NCBI GenBank assembly: GCA_029265595.1
Contig: JAJUIC010000001.1
Span: 1 to 64,000, forward strand
Origin: Flavobacteriaceae bacterium
Lineage (GTDB): Bacteria > Bacteroidota > Bacteroidia > Flavobacteriales > Flavobacteriaceae
Length of the DNA: 64,000 bases
Direction of reading: 5' to 3'
This document shows positions 10,506-20,399 of this stretch, in pieces. Numbering within the stretch: position 1 is the first letter of the stretch; every line of letters begins with the position of its first letter. The notes below the pieces were generated by a model. That model was not told where the DNA came from and did no database searches. It saw nothing but the letters and a program-made list of their open reading frames with translations. The translations under genes were made by a program, and so were the position numbers.

Positions 10506-12734
10506 TTAATTTCCTACGATTTCTTTGCGAAGGCGTTTGGAGACCTGCCGGGTCCACGATAACTGGTCCATCAAAAGGTGCATGTCACTCAGGGAGCCCT
10601 GCGGAGCTAGTGCAGATGGAGAATGTGTAGTCACTTTTTTTTCAGCGGCGGAAATGGCTGGGCCCTCCTGCTCTTCATACAATCCGGCTACCTCAGGAAA
10701 ATTATCGGCTTCCAGACCTTTAGCAGCCTGTTTGAGATGGTCAAGGACCTGGTGTACCTCCTCCTGAAATTTTTCAGAAGAATTTGAAATAGGATGCGTT
10801 CTGACAAAGCTTCCGATAGAAGCTATGGACAGCAGCAGTTCCTGATTTAAGCTCACCACATTGTAAAAGAAATCGTAGTTTTTTTGCTTGCTTTTTGGTT
10901 CCTGAGACATGCGCTGGAAAGCGGCATTGGCATCTCCAGTGGCCAGGAAAGCTTTTTTGCGCGCTACCTTATAATCCATTAAGGCACTTGAGCCTTTCTG
11001 ATAGAGTGACAAGGTTTTCTGTAGGTACTTCCGGTTGGCCGACAGGGCCTGAATGATAAAAAAGTCCAGATTGCGGTACTGCCAGGAGGGCCATAAAAAC
11101 GAATTGCCCAAAAAGGCGAGGCCGGCTCCAATGGCGGTATCCACTACCCTGAGCTGCATCATTTCCAAAGCATCAGGAGAGATGAAACCGTAAAGGAACA
11201 CCACGTTCAAAGTAATGATAGCAGCTCCTACCTTGTGATTCTTCTGGACCACCGGGTAGGAAAACATCAGGCTCACCAGGGCAAGGATCCCGAACACAGT
11301 GGTATTGTCGATGGTAAAGAGGACCAAAACCGCAATTCCACCGCCTATTAAGGTGCCGAACAACCGGGCTTTAAAGCGCTCTTTTGTCAGGGCATATCCT
11401 GGCCTCATAATCACATAGCTGGTGAGCAGGATCCAATGCACTTTAGGGTCTTCCAGTAAGGTCCCGATGAAAAAGCCCGCCAGTATAATGATCGTCAGGC
11501 GCAGGGAATGCCGGAAAATAGGAGAACTCAAATCCAGCTGGTTTCGAAGCTCGGCCAGCGAATATTCCTGGGTTGGTAAGAAGCGCTCGCCCCCTTTGAA
11601 TTTAACCAGGCGTTTGCCTTTGGATTTACTGGCAAATAAGCGCTCAATAGCAGCTATTTTTTCTGATTGTTGTTCTTTAAAATGAATGAGTCGCTTGTAG
11701 ACCAGGACCATTTCAATATCCTTCGCTTCCAGGTCCGCTTCCAACTGGGCCAGAATGTCCTGGGCCCGCTGATGGTATTCCTTGAAGATGATAGCCCCAT
11801 CGGGAGCATCTCCCCCCACAGGGGTCTGAGGGTATTTGGGAAGCCGCCGGGCCATGGCCAGGCTCCAGTATTTCAGGACCTGCAGCGCCTGAGGATGATT
11901 CTGAAAAAGAAAATCAAACCGGTTGTAATTAACTGCATTGGCCATTCCCAGCTCAAAGATATCTACCAGTTCAATCAGAATCAGTAGCTCCCTCCTGCCA
12001 CTGGTGGTTTTTCCTGCCCGCCTTTTAAAGATGAGCATCTCCCGCAGTTTTTCGTGTTTCTCATTGAGTTCCTCATGGATTTCTGCCAATTGCTCCTGCA
12101 GCTCCAGACGCCGGCTGGGTGTTGCATCTATCATCAGCCCCCGGATCCGCAAATAATTAGCAGTCTCTTCAATTAATTCGTCCAGGTGCAGATCGATGTC
12201 CCGCTTGGGAGTCAGCAGGTGGTACACGCTGGAAAGTAATAGGTACCACAGGCCTCCGCACCCGATTAAAAGGGCATGGGTGAGGTAGGAATGTGAAAAA
12301 GGCAAATCAGAAAGACTCAACACCAGGGCAAATACTCCCGCAAACGAAATAAGGGAGGCTCTCAGGCCATATACGGTAATTAGGGAGTAAAGAAATACCA
12401 AAGCGCACAGGACGCCTACCTGAAGGAGCGGATTAACCTGGGTCAGGCCCATGATTAAGGTGCTGACTACGGCAATGCCTACAGAAATTAAAATAGAATA
12501 AAAGCGCCTTCGAAAACTCCCCGGAATATCACTGGGGGAACTCATCAGGACACCGAAAGCCATGGACATCCCAAATCCCAGATTACCCAATGCCTGGAAG
12601 AAAAACACCGGCAAGACAATGGCCAGGGTTCGCAGGAGCATTTTTGGGTAATCAATGTCCTTTAGAAAAAGGACCACTTCATCAAAATTTTGACGCAGAT
12701 TCAAGAGTGTACGAGGCTTTAAAGGTTCTATCAA
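10506..12734 (-). CDS. FUSC/YccS-family integral membrane protein
   Basis: 742 aa; two sets of TM helices flanking a long cytoplasmic region; HWILLTSYVIMRPGYALTKERFKARLFGTLIGGGIA typical of the FUSC domain. Confidence 0.88.
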   Translation of the reverse strand: MIEPLKPRTLLNLRQNFDEVVLFLKDIDYPKMLLRTLAIVLPVFFFQALGNLGFGMSMAFGVLMSSPSDIPGSFRRRFYSILISVGIAVVSTLIMGLTQVNPLLQVGVLCALVFLYSLITVYGLRASLISFAGVFALVLSLSDLPFSHSYLTHALLIGCGGLWYLLLSSVYHLLTPKRDIDLHLDELIEETANYLRIRGLMIDATPSRRLELQEQLAEIHEELNEKHEKLREMLIFKRRAGKTTSGRRELLILIELVDIFELGMANAVNYNRFDFLFQNHPQALQVLKYWSLAMARRLPKYPQTPVGGDAPDGAIIFKEYHQRAQDILAQLEADLEAKDIEMVLVYKRLIHFKEQQSEKIAAIERLFASKSKGKRLVKFKGGERFLPTQEYSLAELRNQLDLSSPIFRHSLRLTIIILAGFFIGTLLEDPKVHWILLTSYVIMRPGYALTKERFKARLFGTLIGGGIAVLVLFTIDNTTVFGILALVSLMFSYPVVQKNHKVGAAIITLNVVFLYGFISPDALEMMQLRVVDTAIGAGLAFLGNSFLWPSWQYRNLDFFIIQALSANRKYLQKTLSLYQKGSSALMDYKVARKKAFLATGDANAAFQRMSQEPKSKQKNYDFFYNVVSLNQELLLSIASIGSFVRTHPISNSSEKFQEEVHQVLDHLKQAAKGLEADNFPEVAGLYEEQEGPAISAAEKKVTTHSPSALAPQGSLSDMHLLMDQLSWTRQVSKRLRKEIVGN

Positions 12735-12830
12735 ATATACTTGGTTTTAAGGTGATATTATTTAAGAATGCCTATCTGGTTCTGATAAAGGCGGAAGGAA
12801 TCAGACGTGATTAAAAAAACACTCCTGAAC

Positions 12831-12860
12831 CCCAATACGTGAGACAGGGTTCAGGAGAAT
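12831..12860. terminator. Hairpin terminator-like element
   Basis: CTCCTGAACC ... GGGTTCAGGAG inverted repeat downstream of the SDR-side/FUSC promoter region. Confidence 0.5.
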
Positions 12861-12892
12861 TAGGGCAAGGTGGGCTATGCCGCCCTGTGGAA

Positions 12893-13612
12893 TTATTTCT
12901 TTGGAGGCTGGGTGGGTCTTACTTCGACCTTGCTGGGCAGGGTGCGGGGATTCATCTCCAATAGATCGACCACCATTTGTCCCAAATCTTCCTTCTGGAT
13001 TTTCCAGTCATCTTCCGAGCTGGGCGTGTGATTGTTAAAATAGGTAGCCACTGACCCGGGCATAATGGTGCTGACTTTTATGCCGTAATGGCGCAGGTCC
13101 AGCATGACGGCCTGGGTAAATCCAGTTACCCCGAATTTACTGGCATTATAGGCCGACCCGTTGGCAAAGAAGTTGGTTCCGGCCAGGGAGGAAATCGTAA
13201 AGAGATAGCCCTGGGATTTTTTAAGAGCTTCAAGGCTGGCCTTCACGGTATAAAAGACACCGCTCAAGTTGGTATCAATGGTTTGTTGCCAGTCTTCAAC
13301 AGAAAGCTCGTCGATCGGGGCAAATATTCCAACACCCGCATTGGCCACCACTACATCCAGTTGGCCCCACTGCTCCACTACTTTGTCTACGGCCTCCTGT
13401 AGTTCCTGATATTGGCGAACATCGGTTGGAAGCCCCAGGAAGGTGGCGCCTGTTTCCTTTGAAAGGGTTTTCACCGCACTGTCCAGGTCCTGTTTGTTGC
13501 GACCTGTTATGGCCACCTTCATTCCTTTGCTCCCAAGAGCCTGAGCGATTCCATAACCAATTCCCTTACTGCCTCCTGTGATGAAGGCAACCTTATCTTT
13601 CATTTCTTCCAT
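12893..13612 (-). CDS. SDR family NAD(P)-dependent oxidoreductase
   Basis: FITGGSKGIGYGIA, VVANAGVG, YNASKFGVTGF. Confidence 0.9.
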   Translation of the reverse strand: MEEMKDKVAFITGGSKGIGYGIAQALGSKGMKVAITGRNKQDLDSAVKTLSKETGATFLGLPTDVRQYQELQEAVDKVVEQWGQLDVVVANAGVGIFAPIDELSVEDWQQTIDTNLSGVFYTVKASLEALKKSQGYLFTISSLAGTNFFANGSAYNASKFGVTGFTQAVMLDLRHYGIKVSTIMPGSVATYFNNHTPSSEDDWKIQKEDLGQMVVDLLEMNPRTLPSKVEVRPTQPPKK

Positions 13613-13766
13613 ATACTGATTTTTTTGAAACCATAAATTTACGAAATTTTACTGTGATGCGGTGGCTGGGCCTTCCTATACAACCGTAATTGCAAGCCAG
13701 AATGACACCAGGTAAAATTCTTTTAAAAAACATGGCGGAGAGTGAAACATAAAAAAAGAAAAAATT

Positions 13767-13774
13767 TACCTTTG
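13767..13774 (+). promoter_or_regulatory. Bacteroidota -7 element (TACCTTTG)
   Basis: Matches TAnnTTTG consensus ~56 bp upstream of the 13830 start. Confidence 0.5.
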
Positions 13775-13829
13775 TAGCAGTAGCAAAACGATTGCACCTG
13801 GATTGAATTGATAATAAAAACACAGACAC

Positions 13830-14207
13830 GTGGAAAATCCCAAAGCTCTTAAACTCCTCAACAAAATACAACGTGACCTGATGCTGAACGGGTTTGAGGC
13901 AGAAAACATCGTTGCTGATTTGAAAATGCTTCGACCTTATGCGGTTGAGGGAAAAAACCCCGTGCTGGCCAAGGTGATCCGCTTGACCTACGAACACATC
14001 GAGACCTATAATTCCTTTTATATCGGTATTCCGGAGGATGAGCCTGTTGAAGGTTTTGAAGAGGAACACCAATGGACTCAGGAAGAGGATCCGACCCAGA
14101 GTCTGGATTATCTTTTGTCTCTCATGGCAGAGCCTAAAAACAAAATTAACGCTCTGGAACTTCGCGAATACAGCAATGCCCTCCAGGCCTATGCAGAAGA
14201 TCACTAG
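13830..14207 (+). CDS. Conserved hypothetical protein (flavobacterial, acidic)
   Basis: 125 aa ORF (GTG start) MENPKALKLLNKIQRDLMLNGF...; clear coding composition, preceded by TAnnTTTG. Confidence 0.75.
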   Translation: MENPKALKLLNKIQRDLMLNGFEAENIVADLKMLRPYAVEGKNPVLAKVIRLTYEHIETYNSFYIGIPEDEPVEGFEEEHQWTQEEDPTQSLDYLLSLMAEPKNKINALELREYSNALQAYAEDH

Positions 14208-14275
14208 GGATCACCTATTTTTTGCTTGGCATCCTTTTACCTAAAGTACCCAATGGAGACGGAGGAGTGAAACCC

Positions 14276-14327
14276 AGGGGGGAATTCCAATACACTTTCC
14301 TAGGGGGGAATTCCAATACACTTTCCT
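14276..14327. repeat. Perfect 26-bp tandem direct repeat (2 copies)
   Basis: AGGGGGGAATTCCAATACACTTTCCT at 14276-14301 and 14302-14327. Confidence 0.95.
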
Positions 14328-14422
14328 ACTGCCTTTCGGATTGGTGTTAAACAAAATGCAACTAACTGATTTTTAAGATAGTGGTCGCCGGTTTTTAGGT
14401 AATTTAATCTTTCATCTAAAAA

Positions 14423-14575
14423 ATGAAAGACATGTTGACCATCATTTTAAATATCCTATTCCCTCCCCTCTCGGTATATATGAACCACGGAGTGGGACGA
14501 ACGCTGCTTATTAGCGTCATTCTCACTATAATCGGATGGCTTCCGGGTGTCATCCATGCCTTCATCGTGAATTAG
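14423..14575 (+). CDS. YqaE/Pmp3 family small membrane protein
   Basis: 50 aa hand translation MKDMLTIILNILFPPLSVYMNHGVGRTLLISVILTIIGWLPGVIHAFIVN; ILFPPLSVY and TIIGWLPGVIHA are Pmp3-family hallmarks; missed by ORF-track cutoff. Confidence 0.88.
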   Translation: MKDMLTIILNILFPPLSVYMNHGVGRTLLISVILTIIGWLPGVIHAFIVN

Positions 14576-14579
14576 GTTT

Positions 14580-15602
14580 TTACCGGCCAATGCGCTGTTG
14601 CCATTTCCAGGCGCTATCCAGGGCTTCTTCCAGAGAATATTGGGCCCTCCAACCCAGTTCCTCGTTGGCTTTGGTGGTATCGGCATAGGCAGCCACGACA
14701 TCTCCCTCCCTTCTGGCAGCAATGCGATAGGGAAGTTTCTCGCCCGATACCTTCTCAAAAGCCTGAATCACCTCCAAAACGGAATTTCCTTTTCCGGTTC
14801 CCAGATTAAAGACTTCGTAATTAGGCCCCTCCCGTTTCCCAAAGAGTCGCTCCAGCGCCACCACATGGGCCTGCGCCAGATCCATCACGTGGATATAATC
14901 CCGGATACAGGTTCCATCCGGGGTGGGGTAATCATTTCCGAAAACCGCTAATTCTTTTCTTTTTCCAATAGCAGTCTGCGTGATGAAAGGGACCAGATTC
15001 TGAGGAGTCCCAATTGGGAGTTCTCCGATATGGGCACTGGGGTGGCTTCCGATGGGGTTAAAGTACCGAAGGGAAATGGCCTGGAATTCCGGATGGGCCT
15101 TACAGGTATCCTGGATAATCTCCTCCCCTATTTGTTTGGTGTTACCGTAAGGAGATTCCGCTTTCTTGATCGGAGCCGATTCCGTAATGGGCAGTTCATC
15201 TGCCTGTCCGTATACAGTACAGGAAGAGCTGAAAATAAACCGTGGATTCTTCTGTTCCCTTAGGTGTTGCAGAAGGTAAATCAGCGTGTTGAGGTTATTC
15301 TCGTAATAGAGTAAAGGATTTTCGACGCTCTCTCCCACTGCCTTGGATGCAGCAAAGTGGATGATGCCATTAATGTCGGGATATTTGACAAAAAATTCCG
15401 CTACCTTTTCTTTGTTGCGCAAATCTAGGTGCTCAAATTCGGGGGTGGTTTTAGTTATTTTGGTGATGCCGCCCAGCACATCAAGCGAGGAGTTAGACAG
15501 ATCATCGATAATTACGACTTCAAATCCTCTTTCCTGAAGAGCTACAACCGTATGGGACCCAATAAAACCCAGGCCACCGGTAACCAAAATTTTTGCTTTC
15601 AT
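14580..15602 (-). CDS. galE: UDP-glucose 4-epimerase
   Basis: GGLGFIGSHTVVAL, SSSCTVYG, SPYGNTKQ, RYFNPIGSHPSAHIGE. Confidence 0.93.
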   Translation of the reverse strand: MKAKILVTGGLGFIGSHTVVALQERGFEVVIIDDLSNSSLDVLGGITKITKTTPEFEHLDLRNKEKVAEFFVKYPDINGIIHFAASKAVGESVENPLLYYENNLNTLIYLLQHLREQKNPRFIFSSSCTVYGQADELPITESAPIKKAESPYGNTKQIGEEIIQDTCKAHPEFQAISLRYFNPIGSHPSAHIGELPIGTPQNLVPFITQTAIGKRKELAVFGNDYPTPDGTCIRDYIHVMDLAQAHVVALERLFGKREGPNYEVFNLGTGKGNSVLEVIQAFEKVSGEKLPYRIAARREGDVVAAYADTTKANEELGWRAQYSLEEALDSAWKWQQRIGR

Positions 15603-15780
15603 AGTGGTGTTGATAAAGCCTGCAAATTAATAAAATGTGCCAAGCTGCCCCTACTTTTAATCCTTTTTTAAAATTCATCTGTGGATAGCACGGGGCAGAG
15701 ATGGTTTATCCCTCTCCGAATTTACCCGAAACGCTAGACAAATAGGACTCTTGGCGCTTTTCAGATCCCTACAAATGAGG

Positions 15781-15788
15781 TATATTTG
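15781..15788 (+). promoter_or_regulatory. Bacteroidota -7 element (TATATTTG)
   Basis: TAnnTTTG match 22 bp upstream of the DUF3817 start codon. Confidence 0.45.
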
Positions 15789-15809
15789 CAACTACTAAAA
15801 TTTCCCTAA

Positions 15810-16094
15810 ATGACACTTCAAAACAAGATCAAAATTTTTCGGTGGACCAGTATCCTCGAAGGTCTATCGTTTTTATTACTCCTGTTTATCGCCATGCCCC
15901 TGAAATACATCTGGGATCAGCCCAGAATGGTTGAACTTGTAGGAATGTATCACGGCATCTTATTTATAGCTTACATCTTCGGGGCGGTTTATCTGTCCAA
16001 AGAAATGTCCTGGAGCACTAAAACCCTAATGATCATCTGTCTGGGGTCTGTTCTTCCCTTTGGACCTTTTTATGTTGAGCGAAAATATTTGTAA
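15810..16094 (+). CDS. DUF3817 domain-containing membrane protein
   Basis: 94 aa; FRWTSILEGLSFLLLLFIAMPLKY, MYHGILFIAYI typical of DUF3817. Confidence 0.85.
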   Translation: MTLQNKIKIFRWTSILEGLSFLLLLFIAMPLKYIWDQPRMVELVGMYHGILFIAYIFGAVYLSKEMSWSTKTLMIICLGSVLPFGPFYVERKYL

Positions 16095-16100
16095 AAAGAA

Positions 16101-17390
16101 ATGAACGATTTCTCTACGCTTCTGCGAGATATTTTGATTGATTCGGGAATGGCTGCCACTCCCGCACATTTGATCAACCTGCTTGTCAATATAGTTGTAC
16201 TGATCCTGGTGGTATGGTTGACGGTCTGGGTGACACGTAAAGTTGTTATTCGGGTATTTACCAGGTTCTCGAAAAAAACCAGTACCACTTTCGACGATTA
16301 TCTTGTACAAAGCCGGTTCCCGACCTATATCTCGAACATCCCTCCTTTGATAATTCTGAGCATCTCCATTCCACTTGTATTTGAAGGATACGGGAGGTTC
16401 ATGAGCTGGAGTGAGACGATTCTGGATCTATACATCATCCTGCTGGTGGTACTGATCTTCCAGAGCATACTTCGGTCCATTAGAAATTATCTGCGTACCA
16501 AAGATCGGTTCAAGGACAAGCCGGTGGACAGCTTTGTTCAGGTAATTATGATCTTTGTTTGGGCACTCGCTTTTGTTTTTGTTTTTTCTGAGCTCACTGG
16601 AAGATCCGTCCTGAACTTCCTGGCAGCCTTGGGAGCGGCCTCTGCGGTCCTTCTATTGATGTTTCAAAGTACGATTCTTGGATTTGTAGCTTCGATTCAG
16701 GTATCGGTGAACGATATGGTTCGCATCGGAGACTGGATTACCTTCTCTAAATACGGAGCTGATGGCTTTGTGACAGAGATCAACCTGGCCACGGTAAAGG
16801 TTCAGAATTGGGATAAAACCATCACCACCATTCCCACCCACAGCCTGATTTCCGACTCCTTCCAAAACTGGAGAGGCATGCAGGAATCAGGAGGCCGTAG
16901 AATCAAGCGGTCCATTTACATCAAACAGAGCTCTGTCAAATTCGTAACGCCGGACGATCTCAAGCGATATGAGAAATTCCGTTTAATTGCACCCTATCTG
17001 CAGGAGAAACAAGCGGAAATTGAGCAGTTCAATCGGTCTCACAATTTCGACCGCAGTTCCATTCTAAATGGTCGCAATCAGACCAACCTCGGAATCTTCC
17101 GAAAGTACGCCCAGCTTTTCCTGGAGAATAATCCGCACCTGAATAAGGAGATGTGGATGATGGCCCGGCATCTGGATCCTACTTCCAAGGGAATCCCCAT
17201 TGAAATCTATTGTTTTAGTGCGGATGTGCGTTGGGTATATTATGAGGCCATTATGGCGGATATATTTGATCATCTCATTGCGGCAGCTCCCTATTTTGAC
17301 CTGGAAGTATTTGAAGAGCCTTCCGGGGGAGACATCGCTCATTTGGGAGCGCAGTTCCCGCTGTTACAACAACGGGCAAAGGAAAATTAA
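16101..17390 (+). CDS. Mechanosensitive ion channel family protein (MscS-like)
   Basis: 429 aa; TM segments, LNFLAALGAASAVLLLMFQSTILGFVASIQVSVNDMVRIGDWI (MscS pore/beta domain). Confidence 0.9.
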   Translation: MNDFSTLLRDILIDSGMAATPAHLINLLVNIVVLILVVWLTVWVTRKVVIRVFTRFSKKTSTTFDDYLVQSRFPTYISNIPPLIILSISIPLVFEGYGRFMSWSETILDLYIILLVVLIFQSILRSIRNYLRTKDRFKDKPVDSFVQVIMIFVWALAFVFVFSELTGRSVLNFLAALGAASAVLLLMFQSTILGFVASIQVSVNDMVRIGDWITFSKYGADGFVTEINLATVKVQNWDKTITTIPTHSLISDSFQNWRGMQESGGRRIKRSIYIKQSSVKFVTPDDLKRYEKFRLIAPYLQEKQAEIEQFNRSHNFDRSSILNGRNQTNLGIFRKYAQLFLENNPHLNKEMWMMARHLDPTSKGIPIEIYCFSADVRWVYYEAIMADIFDHLIAAAPYFDLEVFEEPSGGDIAHLGAQFPLLQQRAKEN

Positions 17391-17395
17391 AAACA

Positions 17396-17420
17396 AAGGG
17401 CCTGATCGAATCGGGCCCTT
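17396..17420. terminator. Terminator between convergent MscS-like and thioesterase genes
   Basis: AAGGGCC-TGATCGAATC-GGGCCCTT inverted repeat. Confidence 0.65.
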
Positions 17421-17428
17421 GCTATATC

Positions 17429-17845
17429 TCACCGGGTGGAATCTTCCTTCTCCCTGGCTCCTTCAAGCCTGTTTTTGACGTATTCTATTTTTGATTTGCC
17501 ATGAGGCTTGGGCCGCCCGTTTTCATCAAGGCTGACCATCACGATATTTTCAATGGTAATGATGGTTTCACGGGTCATCTTATTGCGGACCTCACTCCTT
17601 AAGGTCAACGAGGCATTCCCGAACTTCACCACATCAATGCCGATTTCAATCACATCTCCCTGATTGGCAGAGCTCTTGAAATCAATTTCACTCATAAATT
17701 TGGTGACAACCTTATGATTTTCCAGTTGTACAATCGCGTATAAAGCCGCTTCTTCATCTATCCACTCTAACAGCCGTCCCCCGAAAAGGGTGCCGTTGGG
17801 GTTGAGGTCCTGAGGTTTAATCCATTTTCTGGTATGAAATCTCAT
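17429..17845 (-). CDS. Acyl-CoA thioesterase (hotdog fold, YciA-like)
   Basis: HTRKWIKPQDLNPNGTLFGGRLLEWIDEEAAL. Confidence 0.88.
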   Translation of the reverse strand: MRFHTRKWIKPQDLNPNGTLFGGRLLEWIDEEAALYAIVQLENHKVVTKFMSEIDFKSSANQGDVIEIGIDVVKFGNASLTLRSEVRNKMTRETIITIENIVMVSLDENGRPKPHGKSKIEYVKNRLEGAREKEDSTR

Positions 17846-17870
17846 ACGAACTAATTAATTGGTTATTGAA

Positions 17871-18299
17871 TTATTTGTTATTGTTGGCTTGGCGCTCCAG
17901 AGCATCCTGAAGAATTTGATCATGATCAAAAGCCAGCGGCGGCAAATCCTTAATATCAAACCACCTGGCATCGGCAGCATCATCAGCACCTTCGACGGCT
18001 TCCTCCCTTTGGGTGTACCCGACAAAGGCAATGGTCAGGGTGCGCCCCCTGGGGTCGCGACCCGGAGTACCATAGGCCTGGAGCTGCTCCAGGCTGTCGA
18101 TCTCAAGGCCCGTCTCTTCTTTAAGTTCACGTTTGGCCGCTGCTTCTAAAGGTTCATGGGTCTCAACAAAACCACCCGGTAAGGCCCATTTTCCCTGGAA
18201 CGGCTCTATCTTGCGCTGGACCAGCAGCACCTTTCTTCCCGCCGGGTTCTGGCTTAGGATGACACAATCAGTAGTCACTGCAATTTCCTGCTTTTTCAT
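17871..18299 (-). CDS. NUDIX hydrolase
   Basis: NUDIX box GGFVETHEPLEAAAKRELKEETGLE. Confidence 0.92.
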   Translation of the reverse strand: MKKQEIAVTTDCVILSQNPAGRKVLLVQRKIEPFQGKWALPGGFVETHEPLEAAAKRELKEETGLEIDSLEQLQAYGTPGRDPRGRTLTIAFVGYTQREEAVEGADDAADARWFDIKDLPPLAFDHDQILQDALERQANNNK

Positions 18300-18425
18300 G
18301 CTTACGTGGTTTTTACCTGATCGCTTTCAGGAGGAAGATTTTCAGGCTTTATGCAAAGTTGGTGATATTTCCCGAGAGAACCTGCCCAGGACGATCGCTT
18401 CTTTCAATAGATTTATAGATAGGTC

Positions 18426-19778
18426 TTACTTGAAGTAGACTGTTTTGATATTGACAAACTCGCGGATTCCGAAGTACGAGAGTTCCCGTCCGTATCCCGA
18501 TTTTTTGGTTCCACCAAAAGGCAACCTTGGATCGCTCTGAACCAGTTCATTGACAAAAACTGCCCCATCCTCGATCAGTGGAATCAGGCGCCGGGCCCTA
18601 TTTTTATCTTTGGTAAAAAGGGAAACCCCCAGACCGAATTGCGTGGCGTTGATCAGATCCACGGCCTGCTGATCCTCCTCAAAAGTCATTACCCCTATTG
18701 CCGGGCCGAAGGTTTCTTCCTTGAATACGGGCATATCCACGGTAACTTGCGTGAGAATGGTAGGCTCGTGATAGGCACCGCGGCGTTTTCCGCCGTAAAA
18801 GAGTTGCGCTCCCTGGTCCAGGGACTTTTTTACCTGCTTTTCGAGATCTTCTGCCAGGTCTTCTCGTGCCTGTACTCCGATAAAGGTGTCCTCCTGCATC
18901 GGATCTCCGCTCCTTAGTTTGCGAACCCGGTCGCGAAGTTTCTCAAGGAAGGGATCCGCGATCCGCTGGTGAAGCAACAGGCGCTTTCCGGCTATACAGC
19001 TCTGTCCCGTATTTTGAAAGCGCGCCTGCACACAGGTCTTGACGGCGGCATCCAGATCGGCATCTTCAAACACCACCAGCGCATTACTCCCACCCAGTTC
19101 CAAAACGGATTTTTTTATTTCATGGCCCGCCGTGGCGGCAACGGCCTGCCCGGCCCCCGTACTTCCGGTCAGGGTCACGGCTTTGATCCGCGGATCCCGG
19201 ATGACCGGGTCGATTTCTTTACTCCCTACCAGCAGGCTTTGAAAACAGCCGGCGGGAAATCCGGCATTTTTAAAAGCCTTTTCAAGCAGCAGACTGCAAC
19301 CCATGACATTGCTGGCGTGTTTAAGCACGGCCACATTACCCGCCATCAGCGCAGGGGCAGCAAACCGCATGACCTGCCAAAAGGGAAAGTTCCATGGCAT
19401 AATGGCCAGCACGGGTCCTATGGGATCGAACTGAACATAACTTTCATCAGCTTCGGTTGCCACCACATCAGCGTCCAATTGTTCCTCGGCATTCTCCGCA
19501 TAATACTCGCAAACCCAGGCACACTTTTCAATTTCCGCCCGGGACTGGGCAATGGGCTTCCCCATTTCCTGAGTAATCATTTCTGCATACTCCTTCACAT
19601 TATCATTTAGGTCTTCAGCCAGCCGAAGCATCAGCGAGGAGCGTTTTGCAAAAGTGGTTTGGCGCCAGGAGCTGAACGCTTCTGTTGCTTTATCCAGGAC
19701 GGCGTCAATGGCCGATTGATCCATAGGTGTATAGCGGCCAATTTCCTGTCCGGTATAAGGATTTTTAGATACTAACAT
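18426..19778 (-). CDS. NAD-dependent succinate-semialdehyde dehydrogenase family
   Basis: Aldehyde dehydrogenase motifs VLELGGSNALVVFEDAD and QNTGQSCIAGKR. Confidence 0.9.
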   Translation of the reverse strand: MLVSKNPYTGQEIGRYTPMDQSAIDAVLDKATEAFSSWRQTTFAKRSSLMLRLAEDLNDNVKEYAEMITQEMGKPIAQSRAEIEKCAWVCEYYAENAEEQLDADVVATEADESYVQFDPIGPVLAIMPWNFPFWQVMRFAAPALMAGNVAVLKHASNVMGCSLLLEKAFKNAGFPAGCFQSLLVGSKEIDPVIRDPRIKAVTLTGSTGAGQAVAATAGHEIKKSVLELGGSNALVVFEDADLDAAVKTCVQARFQNTGQSCIAGKRLLLHQRIADPFLEKLRDRVRKLRSGDPMQEDTFIGVQAREDLAEDLEKQVKKSLDQGAQLFYGGKRRGAYHEPTILTQVTVDMPVFKEETFGPAIGVMTFEEDQQAVDLINATQFGLGVSLFTKDKNRARRLIPLIEDGAVFVNELVQSDPRLPFGGTKKSGYGRELSYFGIREFVNIKTVYFK

Positions 19779-19918
19779 ACTTCTGTGATATTTAACTTTA
19801 AAGGTAAAAACTTGTGGTGGTGTTTAGAAACTTTCCGCCTGGAATCACCCTATTAAACTTTTCCCAATTCTTCTGTATTAAGAGGTTGGTTGGCTAATTT
19901 TATGGAAAAACCAAGTTT

Positions 19919-20377
19919 ATGAGTGTCAATAAAGAAAAGGTCTTCTATAAGTGCCTGGACGAGGTGAACCGGCAAATTGAAAAACACCAGGCTAAATTAG
20001 ATGAAATCAGCGGATACAATGAAGAAAACAATATGCATCCTGATTTCGATGAGTATGGAAACAAGGGAGAAATGTTCAACACTTATGAGCAGCATACCTC
20101 TTATCTGGATAACGCTCAGAAGATGAAGGAGACGCTTGTCAATCTGGATACGGACCTGACCCACCGAAGTACGACTATCGGTCCTGGGAGCTTAGTGGAG
20201 ACAGAGGAACATTATTACTATATCTCCGTGCCCCTGGGAGAGTTGGAACTGGACGACGGGAGCCGGGTATACGCCATTTCCACGGAGGCTCCTATTTATC
20301 AGGAGCTTGAGAACCTCAGGGAAGGAGATCACTTTACCTTTGACGGAAAGGAGCACCGAATAGTCGGTATCTTCTAG
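19919..20377 (+). CDS. GreA/GreB-like (divergent) transcription elongation factor family protein
   Basis: N-terminal helical region plus C-terminal GPGSLVETEEHYYYISVPLG...VYAISTEAPIYQELENLREGDHFTFDGKEHRIVGIF resembling the Gre FKBP-like domain. Confidence 0.6.
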   Translation: MSVNKEKVFYKCLDEVNRQIEKHQAKLDEISGYNEENNMHPDFDEYGNKGEMFNTYEQHTSYLDNAQKMKETLVNLDTDLTHRSTTIGPGSLVETEEHYYYISVPLGELELDDGSRVYAISTEAPIYQELENLREGDHFTFDGKEHRIVGIF

Positions 20378-20399
20378 GATAGCTTAAAGAGAAGAGAGG

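Noticed and set aside
13593-14204. 203-aa minus-strand ORF covering the 13830 gene
   Set aside because: The plus-strand 13830-14207 reading has better protein composition and a promoter-like motif
18969-19610. 213-aa plus-strand ORF antisense to the aldehyde dehydrogenase
   Set aside because: Overlaps a confident conserved gene; composition typical of reverse-strand reading
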